From Daphnia pulex (lineage: Eukaryota > Arthropoda > Branchiopoda > Diplostraca > Daphniidae): 64,000 nucleotides of DNA. The stretch lies in contig NC_060021.1 in NCBI RefSeq assembly GCF_021134715.1, positions 744,001 to 808,000 on the forward strand, read 5' to 3'. Of this stretch, positions 25,415 through 42,124 are shown in pieces. The stretch's first letter is position 1. Every line of letters begins with the position of its first letter. Both the position numbers and the translations under genes were made by a program. The notes below the pieces were generated by a model. That model had not been told where the DNA came from. It was given only the letters and a program-made list of their open reading frames with translations, and made no database searches.

Positions 25415-26343
25415 TCAATTCATTTTGAAAGATTTCGGCATCATTTTTATGATTTTATGGCGATTAGTTTCCTCCTCTTCCGCAGGACCTGCATCTTCCC
25501 CGCCGGATGCGGCAGCTGCAGTTGTTGGAGCGGCCGTTGAAGCCACTGGCGCCGTTGAAGCGACCGAGGCGGACGCTGAAGGTGGCTTATTCCCTCCTCC
25601 TCCGGCTATTCCGGATGGATTGGTGTTGTTATTCTCCGCTATAACAGGAAGAATCCCTGGCGGAAAGAAACCTGGCCCTACTCCCGGATAGCCAGCACCA
25701 GGTAAGATTCCTGGATAGTAAGGATTATTCAAACCAACACTGGGATAGAATCCTTGTCCGGATCCAGCACCGGGGTAGAATCCCTGTCCCGGAATCATTC
25801 CTCCGCCACCTCCAAATTGAGGATGATGTGGATGAAACCCTCCTCCGCCTCCTGCTGGAAATTGTGCTGGATATCCTGGTGGGAAAGCTCCTTGCTGGTA
25901 CGGATTTGACCCGAATCCGCCGGCGTAAGGTGGGCGATTCCATTGTTGTGCATCTGCAAATTCACAAATTTCCGCTTTTAACAATTTGCTATTCAATTTC
26001 ATTTCAAATTTTCAATTCAGTGAATTAACTTGGACGAGGTACGAGCGAGAAGAGAAAACTGATTTTGTTGTGCAGCAAATTTTCCTTGTAAGTAAGCGCG
26101 TCGAAATTGCGGAACGGGCCGAATGTCCGGCCGTTAGCCTCCTGCTAATTATTCATAATTCACTTGACTAATTTAAACAAATTTTAATTTTTTTTATGTT
26201 ACCTCCTCTGGTGATGGGATAGCGTCAGCTTCTTGGAACACTTCAATGACTTGGGCTTCACCCTGGGCATCGACGGATATCCCGCCGTAAGTCGCCAGTG
26301 CCAACAGCAGCAGAAGAAACGCAAACACTCTATTACTCATCAT
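25415..26343 (-). CDS. Gly/Pro-rich secreted protein with Ala/Ser/Thr-rich C-terminus
   Basis: Exon 1 (26343-26203) starts MMSNRVFAFLLLLLALATYGG, a clear signal peptide, and continues to AIPSPEE with a GTAACA donor. The last exon (25953-25415) is rich in Gly, Pro, Tyr and Phe (GAFPPGYPAQFPAGGGGGF, repeated GxGFYPGxG and PGILPGAGYPG), then turns into an Ala/Ser/Thr and acidic tail. Composition suggests an extracellular matrix, cuticle-associated or silk-like protein, but there is no chitin-binding R&R motif. The phases of these two exons do not match (0 versus 1), so an extra exon is needed. A candidate is the open stretch after AATTAGCAG at about 26149 on the minus strand, reading EANGRTFGPFRNFDALTYK, but its donor is weak. 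The exon model is therefore incomplete. Confidence 0.65.
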
Positions 26344-26406
26344 GATGAGTGGATCCGACGAGTACTGGACTTTTGATTCTGGTGTCCTTATCGATGACGA
26401 GTCGAC

Positions 26407-26414
26407 TTTTTATA
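26407..26414 (-). promoter_or_regulatory. TATA box (TATAAAAA) of the Gly/Pro-rich secreted-protein gene
   Basis: On the minus strand TATAAAAA lies 64-71 bases upstream of the first ATG. Transcription about 30 bases downstream (near 26383) would leave a short leader of about 40 nt, typical of highly expressed structural genes. Confidence 0.55.
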
Positions 26415-26968
26415 CCTGTGTGATACAGAGTACCACTATAGTGCACGTTTCATCGATTCGACCCAAATGATCCTGATGCAAAACACCAGCATTTTCCAAC
26501 CGAGTTGAATGTGAGTAATAACCTAGCTTTCAATCAATCTCATTTTTTTTGTTTATTTTGCTTTTTGAACGGAGACATGGGGGATTTCTTTTTTACATTT
26601 GTATTACATTACATAACGATGGGGAAGAGTGTATAAAATAGATCAATCGGGGCATTGAGATACGCACGCGCTAAAACACATTTTGATCGGTTTTAGTTTC
26701 AATCAGCGATGGACGGCGACGAGGAACTTGCACAGCGATAAATAAAGGCGAGATGTGCAACACACGCAAGAGGTCACGGACAAGAGTTTCAAGCCGGGAA
26801 GGAGAAATTCATCGAGAAACTACGCCAAAAATAAAAGTGAGTAAGAATTAAATGCTTTGGGCGATTTTAGCGACGATCTTCGGTGTCGTAGAAGTAGTCG
26901 TATTCAAAGGATGATTTGAGTTTGCGTTTAGCAGCTTTTAAAATGACAGAAATGGCTTCTGTTGTTGG

Positions 26969-28059
26969 CGTATTTCGAGAAATTGTCTTACCTCATCGGT
27001 GAATCATCTGTGTACGACGGAAAGAAGAGAAAAAAAATAAATGTACAAAGAACTGGTCACTTGTTCTGTTTTTAATTGTGAATTTATGAATTTAAGGAAA
27101 TTGATTTTTCTATTTATAATTACTTGGGCAGAAAGAAGGAAGGTTTCTTTTTTTAACTAAATAGGGTGTCCAATGCGTAGTGTCATTGTCAGACAAAAAA
27201 CACGAGACAGTCTGTTTGAAATAATCGTATTAATTAGCTTAAAATAAATAAGTCTAAAGGTATGCGTTCGCATCGGTAAAAAAAATAAGTAATTCAGAAA
27301 CAATTTAGATTAGAAATTAACCGAAATTAACAGTAATAGTCAATATTCGAGTGGCAGCGTGTGTGTTGGGATTTGGAAATATGGGATAAGTCCATCTCTT
27401 CAAAGAAAATTCATCCAACAAACCCATGAAAATAAAAATAAAATTATCTTTTAAATTTTTTTTATTTATTTCGGTTCAAACGCATTTTTGTTTTTAAAAG
27501 TTTAATTCTTTACAGGCGTTGTAGAGTTTCATAGTGGCAACACCGAATTCCCAGTTCTCATGAAAGTTCGTCTGCAGCAAAAATCCAGTCTCCCTGTCAG
27601 TGATTGGCTCATCCCTTTTCTGTTTTGATTTTTGAATTCTGGGCTTATTTCACTAGTTAAATTGACGTTTATCGTGCTGCTGATAAAAATGGTGATGAAG
27701 TGCTTTGTGGCATGTTGCTCTGCCGGGTATGCCTCAAATAAGGTGAAAGTTACAAAATTTCGTGCTCCAAAAGACGAAAAACAATTCATTCTCTGGCAGA
27801 AAGCTATTCCCAGAACCGATAGAAAGTTGACTAAAAAAGACTATGTGTGCGCAAACCACTTTGAAGAGAAATATTTAACGAAAGTAAAAACCATTCTTGA
27901 TCAAGAATTTCCTCTGAAGATCTGGAAGTTGGCAGTTGAAGCCATTCCTACTCTAAATCTATGTAAGTGTGCCAAACCTCTTTTTATATATTACGTCTAT
28001 AATATTATGTTCTAATTACTGTTTTGTTACACTGTGTGTAGGGAGTGACACAGATAAAG
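26969..28059 (+). repeat. Duplicated segment, copy B (5' part of the complete THAP gene)
   Basis: Counterpart of 20638-21744. It carries small indels relative to copy A (an added ACCGAAATTA near 27319, a missing CATCTC near 27395) and identical splice sites for the first coding exon. After GATAA the sequence continues into a full-length coding exon, showing that copy A is the truncated member. Confidence 0.85.
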
Positions 28060-28969
28060 TTAAAAAGAAAAAAAAGGAGGGTAAACAGGATAGTGATGCT
28101 GACCAGGGGCAGAATGAGCTTGACTTGCCGAACACTCCTCAGCCAATTCAATCGACTGACAGTCATGAGACACTTGAATTTCCCAGCACAACTGATAAGT
28201 TAGCAGCAGATGTTGAGATGGTGGATCCTCTAGAAATTGTTGATCAACCCATCAAAGAAGCAGTCAACAACATTATCTCTCATCCCACACAATTGAAGCT
28301 TCCTAAGGCATGGCAATGGTGTTCTGTTAATGAAGATCTCCAAGAGGACAATCCCATAGCTTACAGCAGGATAACTGCTGTTAGATTTGGCGTTGTTAAC
28401 GAATTCACAATTCCAATTAAAATGATTACAGTTGTTGGAGGTGAAGTGTTTTACACCGTCAAGGGTGTTTTAATGACACCACCTCATTTCTTGCCAAAAT
28501 CCTTCAGCACAGTAGAGGAACTCAATGATCTCTTGTCTCGCTTTGACTCGGCAAATATTTGTAGTGGTTTCAAACTGGTTGGGAAGGGAGTGCTAACACC
28601 CAACCTGAAAAAAACAACAGTCAAGCAGCTTGGTGAACGAAGATCGAAATTCTGCATTCGGCTTATCCAAAAAGGGTTCACTTGCTACAGATGCGAACAC
28701 CTGACTAATTTAGTGGCTGGAAAGTCACCGAAGCCAACTAATATGGAGCGACTTCTTGAACAAATCAAGAATTCAACTTACAAAAATCGCCTGTTAACAA
28801 AACAGTTAGAACGTAAAGGAATGCTGATCAAGGTAGCCAATATCAGTATATTTAATTTATTATCCCTGTTTTAATCATTCCTTTGTATATTCAGGAACTA
28901 AGACAAGAAATCAAAAGTTTAAAAAAAGACCGAGACGTTGTAAATGCGTGTGTGAGCCATTCAACATAA
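27689..28969 (+). CDS. THAP-domain DNA-binding protein, three exons
   Basis: Exons 27689-27962, 28042-28832 and 28895-28969 join in phase to 379 aa. Residues 1-91 are a C2CH THAP finger (KCFVACCSAG, FILWQKAI, YVCANHF, AIPTLNL). A Lys-rich linker (KVKKKKKEGKQ), a low-complexity acidic segment, then a conserved-looking central region (residues about 185-330, containing WQWCSVNEDL, PHFLPKSFSTVEELN and CIRLIQKGFTCYRCEHL) follow. The C-terminus is a coiled coil (MERLLEQIKNS ... ELRQEIKSLKKDRDVV). THAP proteins bind DNA in the nucleus; many arthropod members derive from P-element-like transposases, but no RNase-H catalytic region is visible here, so this is a host-like or domesticated factor, or the N-terminal part of an element. 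Neighbouring direct repeats suggest a locally duplicating region. Confidence 0.75.
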
Positions 28970-30511
28970 ATGATTCTGCCTTACCCTTAATCATAAGGTA
29001 ACATTTAATTTCAATTAGCAATTTAGCTACTGCTTGATTGACCACGTTCATTTCTGAGCCTTCTCTGTTGTTTTCCAGACGTTTGAGCAGTGCTAGGAAA
29101 GTGCTGTAAGAAAAAATATCCATTCGATGAGGCAAACCTCCAAGTTATTCGGAAAATTTTTAAATTGATCAAAACAAAATCACCGGGAAAAGAGGAACGA
29201 ACTATAACTATACGGTACTTTAATTAAATAATTTGTTCTTTCTTTCGCAATCTTACCAATTTGGTTTGTACGATGGGCTAGAATTCAAATCAAATAAACG
29301 GAAATCAAATGCAATGTTCAGCCAGTTGGTTGTTGGACGATATTATTGTACTGCGAGGACGTGTCACACAAAGATGGCATCCCCGTTCATCCCTGACTCC
29401 GAGAAAGTTTGCATCATCCATTCGAATTAACGTTCCATCGACACGGAAGTGGAGGACTGAAGGTCAAGAAACAAGAATATCGATAACTCGTCTCAAATGT
29501 AGAATTTTTTCGGTCCGCAATTTCCTTATCAACAGTCTCCATCAAAAGTAAGTCTACTAGTCTTCTTCATTTGTTTATTAAATTATTATATTCTGTCAAA
29601 TTCAAAAGAAAATTTCATAATCTTGAACTTGATTAATAATTTTAAATATTCGACGCAGCGATCGTCATTCTTGCTTGTTCTATTTGTTATCGAAAGAATT
29701 GACGTATAGAAACACTTCATGGCCACAAGTTAGCAAAAATAACATCGCAAAATCTGCACGTCACACCTGTTAATACCTGTTAACATTCACCGCATTCCCA
29801 TGAATACGTACGTACACGCAGATTCTTACTGCACAGGTGAGGTCAAGTGATGACGCAACTAATGAATTCTCAATTGCACCTTTAGAAATTCGTCCGATGG
29901 AAATGCTTCCATTATACACCAAACTGCACTCGTTGTACGAAACTGCCGTAAATAAAAAGGTGGGAGCTCAAAGTTCGTTTCTGAAGAGCCGCACGCTATC
30001 ATCGCCGTTTGCGTCATCAGCGCACTCCAAGTTAAAGCTATTGCAGGTATAAACAATACATTTAATCATGTCGTTAGTAATTAGAATATGTTAGTCAGAA
30101 CTATAATGAGTAGGCTTAGCGGTAAAAGTAGGCCTAATTTGATCATTTTCGATCATTTCAAGAAAAAAGGAAATCAGAAGATTTTTTAATAGGGAAGTTA
30201 AAAACCAAACGCCGTTTTTGTTTGCCATGCCATAACCATTTCGACCGCTTATAAGGGATAGATATCATAAAGCTTTATTATGATTATTGTTCGACTTCGA
30301 ACATGTGAAATAAGAGACTACTTCCTTTCGTATCAGTTTTAATCCTATGTTACTGCAGTATATACTACAGAATAGTTATCGTGCATCGTACTCGAGCTGA
30401 TGTTGCCACAGCATGTTGCAGCAAGCGAGAATTATAATAATCGTATTGCTTTCAAATGATAAGCACTGGGTCATATCTGGTGACAGTTGTACAGCTCGCA
30501 TAAACAGCATG
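28970..30511 (+). other. Unassigned region with two exon-like open segments
   Basis: Two segments have coding character. One is about 29309-29546 (WLLDDIIVLRGRVTQRW ... basic), ending at a GTAAGT donor. The other is 29837-30049, bounded by TTACTGCACAG and LKLLQ|GTATAA, with APLEIRPMEMLPLYTKLHSL in frame. Neither matches a family I know and no terminal exon was found before the deaminase gene at 30614. They may be remnants of a gene, possibly the missing downstream half of the 17-20 kb gene, but I cannot align them. Confidence 0.25.
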
Positions 30512-30548
30512 TATATAAACAGGAGTCTGCTGGAATCCAAAAATCAGT
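30512..30548 (+). promoter_or_regulatory. Core promoter (TATA + TCAGT initiator) of the ADGF/ADA2 gene
   Basis: TATATAAA (30512-30519) is followed by ATCAGTCG, whose arthropod initiator TCAGT is at 30544-30548. The spacing (about 32 bases from TATAAA to the initiator A at 30546) is right for pol II. The ATG lies about 68 nt further on. Confidence 0.7.
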
Positions 30549-30613
30549 CGCTTGTTCACAGGTCGTCGGGACGGGTTGAGCGTTCGTTATTGTCGACCGA
30601 CAAAATTAACAAA

Positions 30614-33005
<2,392 letters not shown>

Positions 33006-33065
33006 ACACCCCTACGAAAATAATTCAAGACATAAATTAATCGACACAGCAATCATTATCGAGAG

Positions 33066-33112
33066 GCTTTATTGTATTGAAATGAAACACATAATTCGTA
33101 GCAGCTTTAATA
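33066..33112. terminator. Crossing polyadenylation signals of the two convergent genes
   Basis: The minus-strand gene TTLL1 has AATAAA at 33071-33066. The plus-strand deaminase has AATAAA at 33107-33112. Each signal lies beyond the other one, so the 3' UTRs should overlap by tens of bases in antisense. Confidence 0.6.
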
Positions 33113-33213
33113 AACACAGTGCAATATTATAAATCATTTCTATTTGTCGTTGTGAAAATTGAAAAATATCTATTATAGGCCTACCATTTACAACAGGATG
33201 AAAGAATTTTACT

Positions 33214-35321
<2,108 letters not shown>

Positions 35322-35512
35322 GATGAGTCGATTAAATGTGAAAATAGTAGCAAATTTGAAAAGAAACTGTGTTATCAACAGTACGCCAACTTCCCCAAAA
35401 ACTGTAGTCAACGAAACGTTGGCCGTTGGTTATCTATTGATTTAACTGGTACTCGGCGACCAGTAGTCAATCTTGATAAGATTTCTTTATAAAATCTGTT
35501 CTTATTTCACAA

Positions 35513-35585
35513 GGTCTCATGGCTTAGATGGCAAAGCGCCTGCCTAGTAAGCAGGAGATCACGAGTTCGAGTCTCGTTGGGACCT
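35513..35585 (+). tRNA. tRNA-Thr (AGT)
   Basis: 73-nt cloverleaf: acceptor GGTCTCA pairs with TGGGACC (one G-T pair), discriminator T. A box TGGCTTAGATGG, anticodon arm CCTGC-CTAGTAA-GCAGG giving AGT (read as IGU, Thr), B box GAGTTCGAGTC. It sits between the divergent starts of TTLL1 and AP3D1. The downstream T tract is weak (AAATTTTTAATTT). Confidence 0.93.
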
Positions 35586-35741
35586 AAATTTTTAATTTCA
35601 ATTTATCTGTAATTTTGTTTAAATCTCTCTTAGATTGCTCTTACATGATATTTTTATTGTTTATTTGTTTGTTCTGTGATAAGCCTTGATAAGCGCCACC
35701 GATTTGAAAACTAATTACCGTTCGGTAGTTAATGATAGTCT

Positions 35742-36056
35742 TTACACTTCAGTCTTCACCATTGTCTTCATTCGCCAATTGCTCAATTTTCCTCTAATTT
35801 CAAAAATTATTAGAATTACCACTCCCTCATTCCGACTGTAGTCGATGGCAAGTGTCACGATCGTGTTAATAAGAAACTCGACGTGTCTTTTCCGTGCATT
35901 TTTTTCCGTTTTGGAGGGGGCGGCGAACTCTAGAGATGAAGGCTTCTGTTCATGTCCGCTAGGTGGTTGCCAAACCAGATTTACGTGGTGTGTGTTTCTT
36001 CTGTCATTTTTCCCTTCAGAAGGAACTTTTGGGGCTTTTCCGCCGCCTCCGCTCAT
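35742..36056 (-). CDS. Possible small protein, 104 aa, head-to-head with AP3D1
   Basis: The frame starts MSGGGGKAPKVPSEGKND at 36056, 156 bp from the AP3D1 start on the other strand, and contains a hydrophilic N-terminus and a hydrophobic patch (VEFLINTIVTLAIDY). I do not recognise it. The Gly/Lys start and tidy composition up to about residue 75 look coding; the last 25 residues may instead be intron or UTR. A shared divergent promoter would be expected if it is real. Confidence 0.35.
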   Translation of the reverse strand: MSGGGGKAPKVPSEGKNDRRNTHHVNLVWQPPSGHEQKPSSLEFAAPSKTEKNARKRHVEFLINTIVTLAIDYSRNEGVVILIIFEIRGKLSNWRMKTMVKTEV

Positions 36057-36212
36057 AGCACATAATATCTTTATTCCTAATTTGCGATATTAGTTGGAAT
36101 CTTTAAGTGTTTTGGTGACTATATCCTAAGTTGTGAGACACCTGTCCGACATTTGAAGGGTGTTTATTCCAGGAAGATTGCGCCTCTTCAGTGAAACCAT
36201 CATCTTATAATC

Positions 36213-39200
36213 ATGGCTCTTACTAAATTAAAGGGAAACCTTGAAAGGATATTGGACAAAAATCTGGCTGATTTAGTAAGAGGCATCAGAAACAACAAGG
36301 AAAATGAAGTATGCAAAAATTTTCTTCAGTCTTGTTCCCAAAAGTTGGATGTATACATTCTGTCTGTGCTATTTTTCAGGTCAAGTATATCGCTCAATGT
36401 ATTGAAGAAATCAAGGCAGAGCTCAAGCAAGAAAACATTGCAGTAAAAGCTAACGCTGTGGCAAAGCTGTCATATGTACGGTTATTTGATTTATTACATT
36501 GATAATTGTGTCATTTTTAACGTAATCAATATGTTTACTTCCTTGTTAGCTTCAAATGATTGGCTATGACATCAGCTGGGCTGGCTTCAATGTAATTGAG
36601 GTTATGAGCTCTAATAAATTCACTTTCAAAAGAATAGGATATTTAGCTGCATCCCAAAGCTTCCATCAAGACACTGAGGTACTGGATTATATTTAATTGA
36701 TTTTCTCTGTTTGTTTTTATAGCTAATTTTTTGTTATTACACTTTCTTAATAGGTACTCATGTTAACCACAAATATGATCAGGAAAGATTTGAGTAGTCA
36801 AAATCAGTACGACGCTGGTGTGACATTATCAGGATTGGCATGTTTCATCAATCAAGATTTAGCCAGAGACCTAGCAAATGATCTGATGACATTGGTATGT
36901 TCCTTTTTGTTCTCTTCTCATTCATTGGATTTTTTATTGATTTTCCCTTGAATGTTTTTCTCCAGTTGTCTTCAACTAAGCCTTACATAAGGAAAAAAGC
37001 CGTGTTGCTTATGTATAAAGTTTTCCTTTCGTTTCCCGATGCCTTGCGGCCTGCATTCCCCCGTCTAAAAGAAAAGCTGGAAGATCCGGATCCCGGTATC
37101 GTATCTAGAGATACGTGACTGAACGCAGCCCATTATCGATTGCTTTTGCGTAGGTGTACAATCGGCCGCTGTTAACGTCATTTGTGAGCTGGCCAGAAAG
37201 AACCCCAAAAATTATCTCAGCCTGGCCCCAATTTTCTTCAAATTGATGACATCATCTACCAATAATTGGATGCTCATCAAGATCATTAAATTGGTAAGCC
37301 TCCGTAATGATGGGGTACAGTATACTGGGTATTCTAGACTAACAAAGTTTAATGGTCGAAAAAGAATCGATGTTTTCGTCAAAATTGTTCCATAATCCGA
37401 TACGTTCTTATTAGTTGAATGCAATGACACAGTGCGATTCTCGCCTAAGCAAGTGCATAAGCCAACCACTTATAGCCATAATAAAAAGGTATCAGTCGTG
37501 AAAAGAGCGATAAAATTGTAAGGCTTGACTAGGATTTCATTTCCTCCCTTAGTAGATCAATATTGACCGCATTCCCTTGAAATTTTTTTTGTTTTCACTT
37601 GCTTATTATTTTGTGTATTTACAGTTTGGAGCTTTAACACCCTTAGAGCCTCGCCTTGGCAAAAAGCTGATTGAACCTTTAACTAATTTGATTCACAGGT
37701 AACAACAAAAAATGTCAACACCTTCCTATTTGATTTGTGCAACACTAGCTTTGCGCTAGACTATCAATTTTGATCTGTCGCCATATTTGATTATTTGCTG
37801 CTTTCATTCATTTTTGCCAACATTATTTTTAATCGATATCGCATAATTTTTTCCAGCACTTCAGCGATGTCGCTGCTCTATGAATGTATCAACACTGTCA
37901 TTGCGGTTCTAATTTCCATATCGACCGGCATGCCTAGTCACAGTGCATCTATTCAGGTACCACCAACCGATCCCTTATCGTTTCAACATATTCGATATTT
38001 TCAAAAGAAATCAACTCATTTTCCATTTTTTTAATTTAGCTGTGTGTTCAGAAGTTGCGTATTTTGATCGAAGACTCTGATCAGAATTTGAAATACCTTG
38101 GTCTACTAGCCATGTCCAAGATCTTGAAAACGCACCCGAAATCCGTTCAAGCGCACAAGGATTTGATCCTGCTTTGCCTTGATGATAAAGACGAATCGAT
38201 ACGGTTACGCGCTCTAGACCTTCTCTACGGAATGGTTCGCTTCACATTTTCTTTAAAAATAAACCAATTTTTAAATTGTTTCTTTTGGTTTTGTAAAGGT
38301 GTCAAAGAAGAACCTCATGGAAATTGTCAAGAAACTGATGGTGCACATGGATCGAGCAGAAGGAACGCAGTACCGTGACGAGCTTCTTTCTAAAATCATC
38401 GAAATTTGCTCTCAAGATAATTATCATTTCATTACCAATTTTGAATGGTATTCTAGAGTACTCGTAGTGAATGAATTGATTGAAAAACTCAACCGCTCCA
38501 TCTCTTCCTTTTTTTAGGTACATAAGCGTTTTGGTGGATTTGAGTCGAATGGAAGGCCTCCGCCAGGGTCACGTTGTGGCTTCTCAGCTGATGGATGTAG
38601 CGATCCGCGTTCCTGCCATTCGTCCATTTTCTGTTGAACAAATGGCTCTCTTGTTGGAAACATCGAGTGGCTTTGCTATTCGTGGAATCACCGGACAAGT
38701 GGCCTTCTCTTCCATGTGCGAAGTGCTTTACGCAGCCGCCTGGATCTGTGGAGAATTCGCATCGTAAGGATTTTTTGTGTAACTCCGTTGGAAACAATTA
38801 AATAATATCTTTTATTTTTATAGGCATCTTAAAGAGCCCGAAGCAGTTTTAGAATGTATATTGAAAAGCAAAGTGACTGTACTCCCTGGTCACATTCAAG
38901 CTGTTTTCATCCACAATCTGATGAAGCTTTACGCTCACATTCTTCACAAAGCATCCACGGCGGATGAGAAAGAGAAAGCACAATTGGTACTAAATTTTGT
39001 TTATGGCTTCATCCAATTCAAATTCTATTTCAACATTTCCCTGTTTTTGTCTTGAAAGATGCTGTGTGTCCTTCAAGAGCGACTGACTCCGTTCATGCAA
39101 AGTGCCGATTTGGAGGTTCAGGAGCGCGCCAGCACCGCTGTCCACGTCCTCAAAGTGATTTCCAAATTGCAGGACGCTGGCGAAGGAGACGTTGTCAACG

Positions 39201-41615
39201 AATTGATGCAGCTCTTCCAAGGCGAGCTGAATCCAGTAGCGCCTAAAGCTCAGCGCAAAGTTCCATTACCTGAAGGGTAAGCCACAAATTTGAAAAAACC
39301 GTTTCGTTGAGAAACTTTTGGTTTACAATTTCTGCTCGTTTAGTTTGGATTTGGACGCCTGGATCAACGAACCGGAACCAGAGTCGGACGAAGAACCCAA
39401 AGCTGACGGAGGAGGGTCCCTTGATATTTTCTACAAGTCGAGCACATCCGCGCCCGACTTCCGCGACGGCTACCAAGGCGAAGGCGTTTACGACGAAGGT
39501 GACCAGGCCCAGTCAGACGACGTCCGCCAGCAGACGCTTCGGCAGCAGCAGGTGCGCCGCGAAGCCCTTCGCGTCGAGCAGGCCAGCAACCCGCATTATC
39601 TCAAGGGTTCCAGCCAAGCGCGACGGTCACCTTCGTCTTCCTCGCAATTATTATCTCCGACCGAAGAGATCCCCGTCATGTCCATCAACTTGTCCGTTCC
39701 ACTTCAGGTCTCCACTAGTAGGAAACTCTCCGACAAATACTTGGAGCTCGAACGAAACAAGGAAGCGTCTTCCGATTCCAAGAAACATCGATCCAAGCGG
39801 GACAAGAAAAAGAAGAAAAAGAAGGGTAAATACCTGTTCAATTCAACAATATTTTTTATTGCAGTGTAATAACGTTTGATTGTTATCCTCTCTGGTTATA
39901 ATAGGTTCCAGCGACGAGGAAGAGGCCGCCGCCGAGATTGTTGCTCCACAAGTGATATCTACCATGGAGTTGCCGGAAGGAGCGCGATTGTCGGACTCTG
40001 AAGACGATGGGCGACCACAGACGGACCCCCACCGCGCATTGAACATTGATTTAGAAGAGTATGTTTTTTTTATTATGGGCTTGGCTTTCATTTGGTTGTT
40101 ATGTAATTTCACGCTCTACTTTTTGGGAATTTCTTTGCCATTTGCCATTTTTCCCACAGCCATTCTTATCCGAAAGAAAAACCGGTGGTGCGAGTAACCC
40201 TGGAACCGGCAGCTGCGCCACCAATCCCAGCCAAATCCAAGAAACCCAAGTCGAGAAACGGGGTAGAAGGTCTCAAGGAAGAGAAAGCCAAGAGAAAGAA
40301 AACGAAACAGGAGAAAGAGGAGAATGCACCGCCGCCGCTGCCACCGACGACTAAGGGCGTTAACCTCAATGACGATCTTGACTTTTGGTTGTCGGCCAGC
40401 AACGGCAACGACGCCAAGGAAAAGAAAGTCGTCGCGAAAGGTGAACTGACCATCGATGAAACTGCCACGGCGGCCGACTCCCAGAAGACGGCCAAGAAGA
40501 CAAAAGACAAGAAGGAAAAGAAAGACAAGAAAGAGAAGAAAGCCAAAAAAGAAAAGAAGAAGAAGGACATCAAAGACTTTGATGACCAAAACAATCATCT
40601 GTCGGATAGTGTCATTGCTCCGGTCGCGATTGCGTGGAAATCCTTAGTAGATGACAAACGTCTCGTCATGGTAAAAATTCAACCATAGGTAACCCGAAAT
40701 CGTTTATAGTTGTTCATTTCACTTTTGTTTGTTGCAGAAATATCGTGTTGTCGCTGTACCTCACGATCAGCACCAAGTATTAGTCCCGGTACAGCTCCAC
40801 AATCGCAGTGGCAAACTGATTCATTCGATGATCTTTAATGTGGTCGACTCTACCAACGCCCGTCTATGCCGTGGGCAGCACGAGCAAGACGGGGTGGAAT
40901 TGCCTCACCAGTTAGCCAGCCAAAGCCGAGTCGAAATTCCATTTGCTTTCGCTGTCGCCGACAGCACCATGCTGCACCAGCTCAGAGGTGTTTTGACCTA
41001 CATGACTCAGGTATCAAGTCTACCAAATACTACTAATTTTCCCCCTCGGGTGATATTAATTGAATTCTTTTGCTATAAATGTGAAGGGAGAAAACGGATC
41101 TGTCTCGGAAAAGTTGGATTTCAAACTGCAAATTCCATGTAGCGTCTTCCTCTCTTCTGACCCCATCAGTGGCGATCAATTTGCCGAATTATTGGCTTCC
41201 CAGGAACTGATCGGCAAAGACAAGGCAGTGTGCGAAGGAATTGCTTTATCTCAGGTACAGCCATTTTTTAAAGATTGGTCTTTTAATCTATTATTAATTT
41301 TTAATACGTGAATTCTAAATGTCTATAGGCGATTGATCGTGTCAGTAGAGAGCTTAATATGCGTTTAGTCGAAATGGATAGTTCGGGAACATCCGCCTCG
41401 TTATACTGTCGCCACTCCACCGCTCATCATCTCTGCATTCTCATGAAATCACAGGTATTTGCAGCTAGAAAATGATTTAGGTGTGTTGCCAGATTTTTAT
41501 TTAATAATCTATCAATTGTAATTAGGCGGATGGTCGGCTGAGCATTTACGGAAAGAGCAGTAACCCGTCGTTGGTATCGTCGGTCATGGAAGAAATGCGG
41601 CAAATGTTTGCTTAA
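36213..41615 (+). CDS. AP3D1: AP-3 complex subunit delta (garnet/AP3D1), about 20 exons
   Basis: Starts MALTKLKGNLERILDKNLADL, the family start, and reads through the adaptin N-terminal solenoid (IAVKANAVAKLSYLQMIGYDI, QYDAGVTLSGLACFI, KPYIRKKAVLLMYKVF, VNVICELARKNPKNYL, LKYLGLLAMSKILKTHP, VAFSSMCEVLYAAAWICGEF). The hinge is rich in Asp, Glu and Lys (40270-40580, KKTKDKKEKKDKKEKK-type). It is followed by the ear-like domain and the end SLVSSVMEEMRQMFA, stop at 41613-41615. AP-3 delta is the large subunit that drives vesicle budding from endosomes to lysosome-related organelles; loss gives the eye-colour mutant garnet in flies. Introns are short, one only about 54 bp (about 37101-37154, joining DPDPG and VQSAAVN). 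Confidence 0.95.
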
Positions 41616-42124
41616 TACAAAACGTGTCGCTCCTGTCGATCCGGTTTGACGCATTAAACCTAAGATGATGTTTCAATGCAAAACCTGAAGGGAAGTTTAT
41701 AACCGAAAAGCCGAAAAGAGAGAAAAAAAAAGAGCCTTTTTGAAGTTGTTAACCTATTCCAAGTTGAATTCTAATGTCAATCCAATCTTAACATGTTACT
41801 GTATTTTTCTAAGTGGATAAGGGTTGGGCGAGATGGTGAAGCGCAATTGGATCGGTGGTCATGAATCATCTTGTGCTCAGCTTCCGTAAACTTCAAAACA
41901 AACAACAGCGAAAGAGAAATATACAATTTGGTTGATTATCTTAATGTATAATTGGCGTCCTTTTGAGACTGTTTAATCTGAGATACAGAAAGGAAAGAAA
42001 GAAAAAAAACAAACAGTACAAAAGCGTATATAAATCCGATTACAAGCATGCATAGTAAAATCCAGTTTTACTACAATGGGTATACCTGCTAGAGAAAAAC
42101 TAAATACCTGGGCGTAACAAACTT

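Noticed and set aside
40116-40598. Phe/Leu-rich minus-strand frames resembling membrane proteins
   Set aside because: They are the reverse complement of the Lys/Glu-rich AP3D1 hinge; hydrophobicity is an artefact.
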